In this document: one piece after another, positions 1-9,854 of the stretch
How positions within the stretch are numbered: position 1 is the stretch's first letter
Layout of the letters: the number at the start of each line of letters is the position of its first letter
DNA from: a gamma proteobacterium symbiont of Ctena orbiculata
Lineage (GTDB): Bacteria; Pseudomonadota; Gammaproteobacteria; Chromatiales; Chromatiaceae
DNA length: 64,000 bases
NCBI GenBank assembly: GCA_003094535.1
Contig: NATV01000100.1
Span: forward strand, 1-64,000
Reading direction: 5' to 3'
Position numbers and translations under genes: made by a program
The notes under the pieces: model-generated
Databases searched by the model: none
What the model was told of the DNA's origin: nothing
The model's input: only the letters and a program-made list of their open reading frames with translations

Positions 1-342
1 GCCGGCCGGTTGCTCGACCTCGGCGCGGAATCGGTGCTGATAACCGGCAGCCATGACCCGGACGGGGGGAGTGAAATCATCCACCGTCTCTACCAGCCCT
101 CCAGCCCCCCAATCCTCTCCCGCTGGCAGCGCTTGGCGGGTGAATATCACGGCTCCGGTTGCACCCTGACCTCCGCCATTGCCGCGAGGATGGCCGTGGG
201 CGAGGCGTTGCCGGTCGCGGTGGAACAGGGACTGGCCTACAGTTGGTCGGCAATTTCGCAAGGCTTCAGGACAGGACGATGTCAAGCAATCCCTGAACGG
301 CTTGCCTCCATCCGGCGCGCGCACCACGATGAAGGCAAATAG
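1..342 (+). CDS. thiD: Hydroxymethylpyrimidine/phosphomethylpyrimidine kinase, C-terminal part (5' end outside window)
   Basis: This is the tail of a ThiD-type kinase, which phosphorylates HMP and HMP-phosphate to HMP-pyrophosphate for thiamine synthesis in the cytoplasm. The reading frame is open from base 1, so the gene starts upstream. The visible part contains the ribokinase-family signature GSGCTLTSAIAA about 50 residues from the first visible Met; its Gly-Cys-Thr stretch forms the anion hole of the active site. The gene overlaps the start of thiE by 14 bases, which fits co-translation and a shared pathway. Family membership is clear from the signature and the neighbour. The N-terminal substrate-binding half cannot be judged. 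Confidence 0.9.
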   Translation, partial: AGRLLDLGAESVLITGSHDPDGGSEIIHRLYQPSSPPILSRWQRLAGEYHGSGCTLTSAIAARMAVGEALPVAVEQGLAYSWSAISQGFRTGRCQAIPERLASIRRAHHDEGK

Positions 343-982
343 CGCAGCCAGCCTGCGGGGCCTGTATGCCATAACCGATTCCCGACTCAGCCCCGGGGAT
401 CGACTGCTGCAGCATGTGGAGGCGGCACTGCAGGGAGGTGCCGCCCTCATCCAGTACCGGGATAAAACCGCAAGCACCGTCCGGCGCCTTGCGGATGCCA
501 CCGCCTTGAGACGCCTCTGCAGGGATCACGATGCGCTGCTGATCATCAATGATGACGTCGATCTGGCCAAGCGGATCGACGCCGATGGCGTCCACCTCGG
601 GGGGGAGGACAGCTCACTCGCATCCGCCCGCAAGCGGCTTGGCAAGGATGCCGTTATCGGCATCTCCTGCTACAACCGGCTGGAACTCGCCCAAGCAGCG
701 GCTGCTCGCGGTGCCGACTACATCGCCTTCGGACGATTCTTCCCATCCCGCACCAAACCCGACGCGGTACAGGCCCATGCGGCGCTTTTAACCACGGCCA
801 AAGCTGAACTCGAAGTGCCCCTGGTTGCCATCGGCGGGATAACGCCGGAGAATGGCGCCCCATTGATCAGTGCGGGCGCGGACATGTTGGCTGTCATCCA
901 TGGGGTATTCGGAGAGGCGGATATCCAGGCAGCCTGCCGTCGCTTTACAAGACTATTCGAGCAGGAGGAGAGACCACGATGA
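329..982 (+). CDS. thiE: Thiamine-phosphate synthase
   Basis: ThiE joins HMP-pyrophosphate and thiazole phosphate to give thiamine monophosphate. The 217-residue protein has the usual family length. Visible landmarks are LYAITDSR (residues 12-19), IQYRDK (41-46), INDD (73-76) and DGVHLGGED (86-94), the pyrophosphate and Mg-binding segments, followed by GISCYN, the [11 protein letters not shown] loop and [10 protein letters not shown] near the C-terminus. The frame stays open further upstream, but ATG 329 places the first beta strand correctly and overlaps the thiD stop region. The gene ends in a 4-base ATGA overlap with hemL, so thiD, thiE and hemL are probably one transcript. Confidence 0.95.
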   Translation: MKANSAASLRGLYAITDSRLSPGDRLLQHVEAALQGGAALIQYRDKTASTVRRLADATALRRLCRDHDALLIINDDVDLAKRIDADGVHLGGEDSSLASARKRLGKDAVIGISCYNRLELAQAAAARGADYIAFGRFFPSRTKPDAVQAHAALLTTAKAELEVPLVAIGGITPENGAPLISAGADMLAVIHGVFGEADIQAACRRFTRLFEQEERPR

Positions 983-2259
983 GCCGTTCCCATGAGCTAT
1001 TTGCCCAAGCGCAGAAACATATACCCGGTGGCGTCAATTCACCGGTCAGGGCCTTCCATGGGGTGGGCGGTGATCCGGTCTTCGTCGACTGCGCCGCGGG
1101 ACCCTATATCTTCGATCCGGATGGCAACAGATATATCGACTATGTGGGCTCCTGGGGTCCGATGATCCTCGGTCACTCCCAGCATGAGGTAATCGAGGCG
1201 GTGGCCTCGGTGATCAACAAGGGGCTCAGCTTCGGCGCCCCGACCGAGCTTGAGAACCGCATGGCGGAGAAGGTGTGCGAACTGGTGCCGAGCATGGACC
1301 TGGTGCGCATGGTCAGCTCGGGTACGGAGGCCACCATGTCGGCGATTCGCCTTGCCAGAGGCTTTACCGGGCGCGACAAGATCGTCAAGTTCGAGGGCTG
1401 CTATCACGGCCACTCCGACTCGCTGTTGGTCAAGGCCGGTTCCGGAATGCTGACCCTGGGCGAACCCTCCTCACCCGGGGTGCCGGCCGCCCTGGCCGAG
1501 CATACGATTACCCTGAACTTCAACGACAACCAGCAGGTGCGCGACACCTTTGCCCAGCTCGGTGATCAAATCGCCTGCATCATCGTCGAACCGGTTGCCG
1601 GCAACATGAACTGCATACCCCCGGTTCCCGGTTTTCTCGAGACCCTGCGCGAGGTCTGCGATCAATATGGGACGGTATTGATATTCGATGAGGTGATGAC
1701 CGGATTTCGCGTCGCCCTGGGGGGTGCCCAGGCCCATTACGGCATCACGCCCGACCTGACAACCCTGGGAAAGGTGATTGGTGGCGGCATGCCGGTCGGC
1801 GCCTTCGGCGGCCGCCTCGATATCATGCAGCGGATCGCTCCCCTGGGCCCCGTATACCAGGCAGGAACCCTCTCCGGCAATCCTGTGGCCATGACCGCCG
1901 GCCTGAAGACCCTGGAACTGATTTCGGCACCCGGCTTCTTCGATCAGTTAGCGGAAAAAGTCGAAAAGCTGGTCGACGGTATCATGCAGCAGGCAGAGGC
2001 CGTGGGCATTGCGCTGGCGGAAAACCACGTTGGCGGGATGTTCGGCCTCTTTTTCAGCGATTCCCGGGTCACCGATTATGCCGCCGCCACCGCCTGCGAC
2101 CTGACCCGCTTCAAGGCCTTCTATCACGGAATGCTGGCGCGGGGCGTCTACCTGGCACCGTCCGCCTTCGAGGCGGGGTTTGTCTCCCAGGCCCACAGCG
2201 AAGAGGATATACAGAACACCATCCATGCCGCCGGGGAGACCTTCAAAACCCTGGATTGA
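979..2259 (+). CDS. hemL: Glutamate-1-semialdehyde 2,1-aminomutase
   Basis: HemL converts glutamate-1-semialdehyde to 5-aminolevulinate, the tetrapyrrole precursor of the C5 pathway, using pyridoxal phosphate. The 426-residue length is standard. Features seen are the N-terminal [12 protein letters not shown], the [20 protein letters not shown] cofactor phosphate segment, the IIFDEV-type strand ([11 protein letters not shown]), and [16 protein letters not shown], which carries the Schiff-base lysine at residue 265. The start overlaps the thiE stop (ATGA), so translation is probably coupled. No heme genes lie beside it; the link with thiamine genes is a lineage gene order rather than a shared pathway. 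Confidence 0.97.
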   Translation: MSRSHELFAQAQKHIPGGVNSPVRAFHGVGGDPVFVDCAAGPYIFDPDGNRYIDYVGSWGPMILGHSQHEVIEAVASVINKGLSFGAPTELENRMAEKVCELVPSMDLVRMVSSGTEATMSAIRLARGFTGRDKIVKFEGCYHGHSDSLLVKAGSGMLTLGEPSSPGVPAALAEHTITLNFNDNQQVRDTFAQLGDQIACIIVEPVAGNMNCIPPVPGFLETLREVCDQYGTVLIFDEVMTGFRVALGGAQAHYGITPDLTTLGKVIGGGMPVGAFGGRLDIMQRIAPLGPVYQAGTLSGNPVAMTAGLKTLELISAPGFFDQLAEKVEKLVDGIMQQAEAVGIALAENHVGGMFGLFFSDSRVTDYAAATACDLTRFKAFYHGMLARGVYLAPSAFEAGFVSQAHSEEDIQNTIHAAGETFKTLD

Positions 2260-2321
2260 GACACTTGGGTAGAGACTGAGCCTCCGCAGCCCCATTCAAT
2301 CGCTTCTGCGAGCCGCGATCG

Positions 2322-4310
2322 ATGAGTGAGTTTTTCACCCCCTTGCTGACCTGGATCGGCGAAAACCCATTCTGGGCGGGGCTGGCGGTGTTCGTGGTCG
2401 CCTTTTCCGAATCCGTCGCCATTGTCGGTCTGCTGATCCCCGGCGTGGTGATGATGTTCGGCTTCGGTGCCCTGATCGCCACCGGCATTCTCGAATTCTG
2501 GCCCGTCTTCTGGTGGGCCGTGGCCGGCGCGGTGGTGGGTGATGGCCTCAGTTTCTGGCTGGGACGCCACTTCCAGGAGAGGTTGCAGGGCTTCTGGCCC
2601 TTCAGCCGCCATCCCGCCACCCTCGAGAGGGGTATCGACTTCTTCCAGCGCTTTGGCGGCAAAAGCGTCGCCCTTGGCCGTTTTTTCGGGCCTGTGCGCG
2701 CCATCATCCCCCTCGTCGCAGGCATGCTGGGGATGTCGCCGCCGCGTTTCGTTGTCGCCAATGTCCTCTCCGCCCTGGTATGGGCACCGGCCTACCTGCT
2801 GCCCGGTATCGTGTTTGGCGCCTCGCTGGAGCTTGCATCCGAGGTCGCGTTCCGCCTGGTCGCCCTGATGCTGCTGCTGCTTTTCCTCGCCTGGCTGCTC
2901 TTTATCCTTGCCCGGACCCTATTCAGGCTAATCCAGCCCCATGCCACCACGCTGGTACAGTGGGGCTTCGAGTGGGGTCAGATGCACAGGGGATTCCGGT
3001 CGATTTCCAGCTCCCTGGCGGATCCGAACCACCCGGAGGCGCGGGGCCTGGCCTTCCTCGCCACCCTGTTGCTGCTCGCCACGCTGCTGTTTGTCCTGAT
3101 CACCGGCATCGTGTTGGACGGCTCGCTGACGAAACAGGGGGATCTGCTGCTCTACAGCACGCTGCAGAGCCTGCGCACCCCCTGGGGCGACCAGCTGATG
3201 GTGTTGTTCACCGGTTTGGGCGATCTCGGATCGATCCTGCTGATTGCCCTCGGCATTGCCATCCTGTTGCTGATACAGGGACATAGGCGCGCCTTTTACT
3301 ATCTCATTGCGGCGACCGCCTTCGGCTTATTGGCGCCGCTACTGCTGAAATACAGCCTGCGCATACCCCGCCCGCCCAATGCACCCGATTTCCTGGGCCC
3401 CTGGTCATTCCCCAGTGCCCATGTGCTGCGCAGCGTCACCCTCTACGGCTTTGTTTCGATCATGATCGCCCGCACCCTGGTCAGGGAGTGGCGCTGGTTT
3501 CCCTACAGTATTGCGGCCCTGGCCATCGGTGCGGTGTCGCTCTCCAGACTCTACCTGGGGGTCCACTGGGCGACCGATATCCTGGCCAGCCTTACCCTGG
3601 GTGTCGCCTGGATTGCCCTGCTTGGCATCGCCTACTATCGCCATGTGGAGGCTGAGACTCAGATCACCGCACTGATTCTGACCACGCTCTTGCTGCTGCT
3701 GATAGGCGGGGGCTATGGCTGGTTTCATGCGGCTGAAAGATCAACCGGCTTCCAACGAAAACCCGAAATTGTCCATCTCTCCCCGGAAGATTGGCAGCGC
3801 GGCAACAGCGCCCTGCCCCGTTTCCGCAGCGATATCTTCGGCCACAAGGATCACCCCCTCAACATCCAGCTGGCCGGCGATCAGGGGCTGCTCGTCTCCC
3901 GATTGCGCCAGCGTGGCTGGGAAGAGGCGGAAATGTTGGGTTGGAACAATATCTTGCGCCTGCTGACTCCCCGGGCCCAGCTAACGTCACTGCCTGTACC
4001 CCCCCAGGTACATGATGCGCGTCATGAGGAGTTGGTCATGGTCAAGCAGCTGACTGAGCAGCAGCGGCTGCTGCTCAGGCTCTGGCCGACCGCTCTCAGG
4101 CTCGCCCCCGATGAGCTGGAGATCTCCATCGGCAACGTGACCCTGCAAAAGGCCGAAACCGTGATCGGCATGCTCACCATTCCGCGCACCATCCACCAGT
4201 TCGAGCGGCCGGTGGAGCTCCTGCGGCAGGAGCTGGGAGAATCAGGAGCCGGCATTGACCTTGCAACAGGCAGCGTGATCAGGCTGCAATTGAGACCGGG
4301 TAGCGACTGA
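2322..4310 (+). CDS. DedA / PAP2 phosphatase / LssY-C fusion membrane protein
   Basis: This 662-residue inner-membrane protein fuses three domains. Residues about 1-190 are a DedA (VTT, SNARE-associated) domain with the motif GRFFGPVRAIIPLVAG; DedA proteins are linked to flipping of lipid carriers. Residues about 230-450 are a PAP2 lipid phosphatase with all three motifs: KYSLRIPRP, PSAH (near 363) and SRLYLGVHWATD. Residues about 490-662 match a LssY C-terminal type cytoplasmic domain. The combination suggests dephosphorylation and handling of a polyprenyl or phospholipid substrate at the membrane. The actual substrate is unknown. It follows hemL by 62 bases with no clear terminator. Confidence 0.85.
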   Translation: MSEFFTPLLTWIGENPFWAGLAVFVVAFSESVAIVGLLIPGVVMMFGFGALIATGILEFWPVFWWAVAGAVVGDGLSFWLGRHFQERLQGFWPFSRHPATLERGIDFFQRFGGKSVALGRFFGPVRAIIPLVAGMLGMSPPRFVVANVLSALVWAPAYLLPGIVFGASLELASEVAFRLVALMLLLLFLAWLLFILARTLFRLIQPHATTLVQWGFEWGQMHRGFRSISSSLADPNHPEARGLAFLATLLLLATLLFVLITGIVLDGSLTKQGDLLLYSTLQSLRTPWGDQLMVLFTGLGDLGSILLIALGIAILLLIQGHRRAFYYLIAATAFGLLAPLLLKYSLRIPRPPNAPDFLGPWSFPSAHVLRSVTLYGFVSIMIARTLVREWRWFPYSIAALAIGAVSLSRLYLGVHWATDILASLTLGVAWIALLGIAYYRHVEAETQITALILTTLLLLLIGGGYGWFHAAERSTGFQRKPEIVHLSPEDWQRGNSALPRFRSDIFGHKDHPLNIQLAGDQGLLVSRLRQRGWEEAEMLGWNNILRLLTPRAQLTSLPVPPQVHDARHEELVMVKQLTEQQRLLLRLWPTALRLAPDELEISIGNVTLQKAETVIGMLTIPRTIHQFERPVELLRQELGESGAGIDLATGSVIRLQLRPGSD

Positions 4311-4464
4311 GTCGACGATGCCCGGTCACTCCTTCAGGTTAAAGCAAACCATGATTCGGTCGAAACAGGCCATAGATGTATTGAAGTAACTTATGAGAGA
4401 TATCCGCGGTGTCCTGAACTAAAATATTATACGAGAAGAGAATGGACGCCAGATAACGCAAAGT

Positions 4465-6315
4465 GTGTTTAAACCATTGAAACAAAGATACCATTCTCCA
4501 GCCAAACGACTGATAGCCATACTCGTCCTGTGGTTAGCCGCCTCAATGGTCTTGGCGGAAGCGCCGGATATCCACATTGGCGTGCTGGCGAAACGAGGCC
4601 CGGATAAAAGTCTCGAACGATGGAGTGCCACGGCGGAATATCTCAACGCCACCCTACCCGACTATCGATTCAAGATTGTTCCCATGGCGTTCGACGATAT
4701 CCAGATCCTGGTAAAAAACCAGATGGTCGATTTCGTCATCGTCAATCCCGGTATCTATGTCAATCTAGCGGTCAAGTATGGTGTCAGACGCGTCCTCACC
4801 CTGGTTAACAAGCTCTCGGACGAGAGCCAGGTATCGAGATTCGGCAGCGTTATCTTCACCCTCAGGGATCGTGAGAACATTCAACATCTGGCTGACCTCA
4901 AGAACCAACGGGTAGCCGCCGTCCACAGCACGTCGCTTGGCGGCTGGATAATGGCACGCAGGGAGCTGCGGGTCGCGGGCATAGAGAAGTGGGATTTTGC
5001 CTCATTGCTCTTTCTCAATACCCACGACGCTGTGGTGAATGCGGTATTGAATCGAGAGGCGGAGGTTGGAATCGTCAGAACCGACACCTTGGAACGGATG
5101 GCACAGGAAGGCAAACTGGAGCAGAAGGACCTTCGCATCATCTCTCCCAAGATGTACGAGAATTTTCCCTACGCGATCAGTACGGCGCTCTACCCGGAAT
5201 GGCCGTTTTCGCAACTGCCGCACACATCGCTAGAGGTCGCGCGGGAGGTCGCCGTGGCACTGCTTGAACTGCCGCCTGATCATCCGGCAGCTCAGGACGC
5301 CCGAATTCACGGCTGGACGATTCCCGAAAATTATCAAACGGTGCATGACCTGCTGTCGTTATTGGAGATGCCCCCCTACGACAAAAAACTGAAAGACAGA
5401 TTCGTCGATTCAATCAACGACATTTGGCACTGGTATCTCGCGGTAGTTTTGGTACTCATGGCCATTGTCCTGCTCATTGTGCGATTGATCCGGCTCAATC
5501 GTTCACTGACTGCGCATAAGAAGACCCTCGAAGAGAGTGAACAAGCGCAAATTATCACCTTCAACGAGGCGGCGGTCGGTCTCGCCCACATCAGCCTGAG
5601 CGGCAAGATAGTGCACCTGAACCGCAGACTAAGCGAAATCGTTGCGCTTACGCCGCAACAGATTATGGACATCAATCTCAAGGATCTGCTGTTCAGCGAT
5701 GATGTTCCGGTATGCACTCGTTCATTTGACAAGCTTCGCAACAGAGAGTCGAGCAGCGTGTCGACTCAGCTGCGCCTAGTCTGTGCAAACGGCACAACGA
5801 AATGGATTCAGCTCTCCCTTTCAATACTCCCCAAGCATACCGATGACAACAACCTTCTGGTTGCGGTGATTGATGATATCGATCAATACAAAAAAATCGA
5901 GGAGGAGTCATTACGCATTAAACTGGAGAGAGAACTGATACTGGACTCTGCGGGCGACGGCATAATCGGCATCGACAGTGAAGCCAACCACATCTTCGTC
6001 AACCCAGCGGCGGCAAACATGCTGGGTTACACTATCGACGAGCTAGTAGACAAGAACTGTCATGCCGTTTGGCATCACAGCAGAGAGGATGGCAGCAGTT
6101 ACCCGGAATCGGAATGCCCGATAACCAGTGTCCTTAAAAACGGTAACACCCACCACGCCGAGCAGGAGACAATCTGGCGGAAAAACGGCAAGCCGCTGCA
6201 AGTGGACTACATCAGCACGCCGATAATAGAGGACGGCAGAATTGTCGGGGCAGTAGTGGTCTTCCATCGCAACGCAACCCCAAATCTTGAGCAGCCTGCA
6301 ATTGCCGCATCATGA
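4465..6315 (+). CDS. PhnD-like periplasmic binding domain with two PAS domains, no output domain
   Basis: A 616-residue membrane sensor. It has a signal/anchor segment (residues about 15-31, LIAILVLWLAASMVLAEA), then a PhnD-type (phosphate/phosphite/phosphonate family) solute-binding domain to about residue 300, one transmembrane helix (about 322-343) and two PAS domains (about 358-485 and 490-607). The protein stops after the second PAS, with no kinase, GGDEF or EAL domain. The start is GTG; an ATG at 4442 lies in another frame. The last codons overlap the ATG of the next gene, a diguanylate cyclase, so the output is probably supplied in trans by that partner. The ligand cannot be read from sequence. 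Confidence 0.8.
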   Translation: MFKPLKQRYHSPAKRLIAILVLWLAASMVLAEAPDIHIGVLAKRGPDKSLERWSATAEYLNATLPDYRFKIVPMAFDDIQILVKNQMVDFVIVNPGIYVNLAVKYGVRRVLTLVNKLSDESQVSRFGSVIFTLRDRENIQHLADLKNQRVAAVHSTSLGGWIMARRELRVAGIEKWDFASLLFLNTHDAVVNAVLNREAEVGIVRTDTLERMAQEGKLEQKDLRIISPKMYENFPYAISTALYPEWPFSQLPHTSLEVAREVAVALLELPPDHPAAQDARIHGWTIPENYQTVHDLLSLLEMPPYDKKLKDRFVDSINDIWHWYLAVVLVLMAIVLLIVRLIRLNRSLTAHKKTLEESEQAQIITFNEAAVGLAHISLSGKIVHLNRRLSEIVALTPQQIMDINLKDLLFSDDVPVCTRSFDKLRNRESSSVSTQLRLVCANGTTKWIQLSLSILPKHTDDNNLLVAVIDDIDQYKKIEEESLRIKLERELILDSAGDGIIGIDSEANHIFVNPAAANMLGYTIDELVDKNCHAVWHHSREDGSSYPESECPITSVLKNGNTHHAEQETIWRKNGKPLQVDYISTPIIEDGRIVGAVVVFHRNATPNLEQPAIAAS

Positions 6316-8648
6316 AAATAGGCAGACTTGTAGCAATCTATCTTGCGCTATTGATAGCCACTGCTTCATTTGGTGGCTTGCTTTTTTGGGGCATCCATCA
6401 ACAAACCTTGAACAGCATCGTTAACGAGCTGAAACTTGAATCGAATAATCTCATCAATCAGATAACAAAACAGATCAGCCTCGCCTTTATTGAAATACAC
6501 TCTGACTTGCTGTACGTCATCGAGCAACAAGAACTACGTGACCTCGACTCTGTTTTCACAAGTCAATCGGCATTACTCAGTCTACAGGAATCATGGAAAT
6601 CCCTGGCTCTTCAACGCAGGCGGTATGACCAGATTCGCTTCCTCGATATCAGCGGCAAGGAACGGATACGCATCAACTACAACAACGGGGATCCGATTGT
6701 TATTGGCGAAGAATATCTGCAGTCAAAGAAGTCCCGATACTATTTTACCGAATCCATCAACAAGCAGCCCGGCACGATATACAGTTCGCCGCTCGATCTC
6801 AATATAGAGAATCAACAGATCGAATTACCGTTGAAGCCAATGATTCGGTTCGCTTCACCCGTGGTTGACAGCGACAATCAGACTATAGGCGTGATCATAC
6901 TCAACTATCTGGCGGAAAACATTCTCAACGATTTTCGTAGAGTATCGGCGGGTTACTCGGGTGAAGCGATTTTGCTTAATTGGCAGGGGTACACGCTGTT
7001 GAGTCCGGAAAGCGCCCAGGACTGGGGCTTCATGTTCCCCGACAGTCCCCAGGTCGGAATCAATGTACAACATGCCGATATCTGGCAGACCATCCAGCAG
7101 CTTTATCAAGGACAGGTGGTCAATCGCCAAGGCCTCTACACCTTCGACTCGATTCACCCATCCGGCGAGAAACTGAGCGATTACTGTACGAGCTGTCTGC
7201 GCATTCTCTTGTATGTACCGACAGAACTGATCAATTCCAGGTTGTGGCGACAGCTTACCAATACAGTATACATTCTTTGTTCCACCCTCGTAATCGTGTT
7301 TGTTGTTTTGGCGATGGCATTTTGGAATAAGGAAAAAAGAAAAATCAACGAACGGCAGATTCAACACCTCAACCAGCAAATATCCACCGAACACGATCTA
7401 TTCCTAAACGGGCCCAGCATCATTGCCAAGTTGCGCAACGAATTGGGATGGCCTGTCGAGTTCATATCCGCAAATGTACAGGAGCTGCTGGGTTACGAGC
7501 CCGAGGCATTTACCAATGGCTCGCTGTCATTTTCCAATATCATCGATCCTGGCTATCTGCAGCACTACTTCCGGGAAAATGTCCAGGCCGAGCAGGATCG
7601 CGCAATCAATTTCAAACGCAGTCCATATAAGATCGTGGACAGGGACAAAAAGCGGAAATGGGTCCAGGATACTACCCATCTGATTCGTGACGAAGTAGGT
7701 CGGCTCACCCATTTCTTCGTCCACATCAGTGACATCTCGCACCTAAAAGAGGTTGAAGAGAAGTTAACCGACTCCCACAACTACATTCAAAGAGTAGTGG
7801 ATGCCATCGCCGATCCGACATTGGTGATCGATATAAACAATCATCAACTACAACTGGTCAATCAGTCGGCACTCAGCCTGTATACCAATGAAATCCAACT
7901 GAAAGAAGGCATGACATGTTATCGCTTATCCCATAAACGCAACACCCCGTGCAGCGGCAAACATGATCCCTGCCCAATAACCGAGATTCAAAAAACAAAG
8001 AAGAGTGTATCCGTTGTCCACAAACACTATAACAGTCAGGGAAAAGTGATGTATGTGGACGTAAGAGCCACTCCGATTTTCGATGACAGCGGCGAGCACG
8101 TGGTGCAGATTATCGAATCGCACAGGGATATCACAGACACCATCAACATGGAGAAACAGTTACAATACATAGCCGAAACCGACCGCCTTACACAGATCTA
8201 CAATCGAACCAAGTTCGATGAAGAGTTAAAAAACCAGATCGCCTGGGCAAGCCTGACCAATAACCGCTTCGGCTTGATTATGCTCGACCTCGATCATTTC
8301 AAGCAGGTTAACGACAACTTTGGCCACGACGTCGGGGACGCGGTGCTGAAAAAAACCGTGGAGCTTTTGCATACCAGAATCCGCAAATCCGACATCCTGG
8401 CACGCTGGGGTGGTGAGGAGTTCATGATCATCGCTCCCGATATCGATCAGAGCGATCTGCTCTCCATGATAGAGTCCCTGCGCAGCTCCATCGAGAATAT
8501 CGAACATGAGGGGGTTGGCAGGGTTACCGCGAGTTTTGGCGCCAGCATCATTACCCATAATGACAATATACAGTCGTTACTGAAACGCGTGGACATGGCT
8601 TTATACCGTTCAAAACACAGCGGTCGCAACCGCTGCACCATTCTCTAG
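6312..8648 (+). CDS. Membrane diguanylate cyclase with Cache-type sensor and two PAS domains
   Basis: A 778-residue protein likely to make cyclic-di-GMP. Its order is TM helix (about 8-28), a large periplasmic Cache-like domain, TM helix (about 316-338), PAS (about 365-485), PAS with cysteines (about 490-610) and a C-terminal GGDEF domain. The active site reads RWGGEEF (about 696-702) and is preceded by RKSD, the RxxD product-inhibition site, so catalysis and feedback both look intact. The gene begins in an ATGA overlap with the PhnD-PAS gene. Coupling implies the two proteins are made in fixed ratio and may form a sensor complex; that is inference. Confidence 0.88.
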   Translation: MKIGRLVAIYLALLIATASFGGLLFWGIHQQTLNSIVNELKLESNNLINQITKQISLAFIEIHSDLLYVIEQQELRDLDSVFTSQSALLSLQESWKSLALQRRRYDQIRFLDISGKERIRINYNNGDPIVIGEEYLQSKKSRYYFTESINKQPGTIYSSPLDLNIENQQIELPLKPMIRFASPVVDSDNQTIGVIILNYLAENILNDFRRVSAGYSGEAILLNWQGYTLLSPESAQDWGFMFPDSPQVGINVQHADIWQTIQQLYQGQVVNRQGLYTFDSIHPSGEKLSDYCTSCLRILLYVPTELINSRLWRQLTNTVYILCSTLVIVFVVLAMAFWNKEKRKINERQIQHLNQQISTEHDLFLNGPSIIAKLRNELGWPVEFISANVQELLGYEPEAFTNGSLSFSNIIDPGYLQHYFRENVQAEQDRAINFKRSPYKIVDRDKKRKWVQDTTHLIRDEVGRLTHFFVHISDISHLKEVEEKLTDSHNYIQRVVDAIADPTLVIDINNHQLQLVNQSALSLYTNEIQLKEGMTCYRLSHKRNTPCSGKHDPCPITEIQKTKKSVSVVHKHYNSQGKVMYVDVRATPIFDDSGEHVVQIIESHRDITDTINMEKQLQYIAETDRLTQIYNRTKFDEELKNQIAWASLTNNRFGLIMLDLDHFKQVNDNFGHDVGDAVLKKTVELLHTRIRKSDILARWGGEEFMIIAPDIDQSDLLSMIESLRSSIENIEHEGVGRVTASFGASIITHNDNIQSLLKRVDMALYRSKHSGRNRCTIL

Positions 8649-8851
8649 CGCCCCTGGCGGCCATGCTGTTGCACGCATCCACCATCTTCGTACACCACCC
8701 TCTGTAGGGGGAACATTCCCCGGTTACCCACTTCATTCACCATTTGTGCAGGCGACTTCGGCTAAAGCCTATCCTAACGCACATCAAATAGAGTACTATC
8801 TGCTCCCGGCAGCCAGGCAGGCGCCGATTGACGCCACATTGTGGACGGCGT

Positions 8852-8867
8852 CAGTTGTCGACAACTG
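8852..8867. promoter_or_regulatory. 16-bp perfect palindrome upstream of cytochrome c lipoprotein gene
   Basis: CAGTTGTCGACAACTG is fully self-complementary and lies 65 bases before the ATG at 8933. Perfect palindromes of this length in a short intergenic region usually mark a homodimeric regulator site, but the regulator is unknown. A second inverted repeat (TGACGCC / GGCGTCA) sits immediately upstream, around 8829-8852. Confidence 0.4.
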
Positions 8868-8932
8868 GTTGCGCTTTCAGACGAATTCTAGCGATTGAAT
8901 TTGACAGAAGTAGAAGATCAAGAGGTACATTG

Positions 8933-9241
8933 ATGAATAAAACGACCTATGTTGCGGGTATCTGCCTGCTTGGATCCCTGGTCACCGGCTGCAGCGACAG
9001 CAATGATTTCAAACCGATTGCAGGCATGGACGCTCTGGATATCTATGCCAATGCCTGTTCCAGCTGCCATGGTGAAAACGGCGGCGGTAAATTCGGCATC
9101 CTGCTGAAACTTGCCGGCAGCGACGCCTCCAGGGACGAAATTGTGGACAAGATCCGAAACGGTGGCCACATCATGCCGGCCTTTCCCAATATCGACACCG
9201 AAAATGCCGGGCTTGTTGCCGGCTATCTCAAGTCGTTGTAG
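8933..9241 (+). CDS. Small cytochrome c lipoprotein
   Basis: A 102-residue class I c-type cytochrome predicted to be lipid-anchored. The signal peptide ends in LVTGC, with the acylated cysteine at residue 20. The heme-binding motif is CSSCH (42-46) and the likely distal ligand is Met81 in GGHIMPAFP. The frame is open about 35 codons further upstream, but only ATG 8933 gives a proper signal peptide and has AGAGG upstream. It probably carries electrons in the periplasm. Its 3' end overlaps the 3' end of ubiX on the other strand by 14 bases, so the two transcripts converge. Confidence 0.88.
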   Translation: MNKTTYVAGICLLGSLVTGCSDSNDFKPIAGMDALDIYANACSSCHGENGGGKFGILLKLAGSDASRDEIVDKIRNGGHIMPAFPNIDTENAGLVAGYLKSL

Positions 9242-9854
9242 CCCCCCATCTGGGCATTAAACTGTGCTCGATATCGAGCTGATCCAAAATCCGGGCGACC
9301 ATGAAATCAACGATCTCGTCGAGTGTCGCCGGGTTATGATAGAAACCGGGATTGGCCGGCATGATTATCGCACCCATGCGACTCAGCTTCAGCATGTTCT
9401 CCAGATGGATAGCTGAAAAAGGGGTCTCCCGCACCACCAGGATCAGCTTGCGCCGCTCCTTCAACACCACATCCGCCGCGCGTTCGATGAGGTCGTTGCT
9501 CGCACCGCAGGCGATGGCCGCCAGGGTGCCGGTGGTACAGGGACAGACCACCATCGCGCTCGGCGGATTGGAGCCACTCGCCACCGGGGCCATCCACTGC
9601 TGTCTACCGAACACCTGCAGCTGCCCAGGTCTGGCCTGAAAGCGTTGGGTGAGTCGTTTTTCCATCTCAGCAGGTTGCCCCGGCAGATCGAGATCGCTCT
9701 CCATTTTCAGTACGATCTGACCCGCCTGGCTGATCATCAGGTAGATATCCCTCCCTGAGGCCAACAGCGACTCGAGCAGACGCAACGCATAGGCGCTTCC
9801 GGAGGCGCCGGTGATCGCTACCGCGATGGGTGCCTGTTTCTGTTTCATCTTCAT
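9228..9854 (-). CDS. ubiX: Flavin prenyltransferase UbiX
   Basis: UbiX attaches a dimethylallyl group to FMN to make the prenylated-FMN cofactor of the decarboxylase UbiD (ubiquinone synthesis and related reactions). The 208-residue protein shows AVAITGASGSAYALRLLESLL at the N-terminus (FMN phosphate site), VVCPCTTGTLAAIACGASNDLIERAADVVLKE and LVVRETPFS, all family signatures, and a C-terminal IMPANPGFY segment. The start at 9854 overlaps the mpl stop codon (ATGA); longer in-frame starts would lie inside mpl and encode non-family sequence. No ubiD is in the window. Confidence 0.95.
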   Translation of the reverse strand: MKMKQKQAPIAVAITGASGSAYALRLLESLLASGRDIYLMISQAGQIVLKMESDLDLPGQPAEMEKRLTQRFQARPGQLQVFGRQQWMAPVASGSNPPSAMVVCPCTTGTLAAIACGASNDLIERAADVVLKERRKLILVVRETPFSAIHLENMLKLSRMGAIIMPANPGFYHNPATLDEIVDFMVARILDQLDIEHSLMPRWGATTT

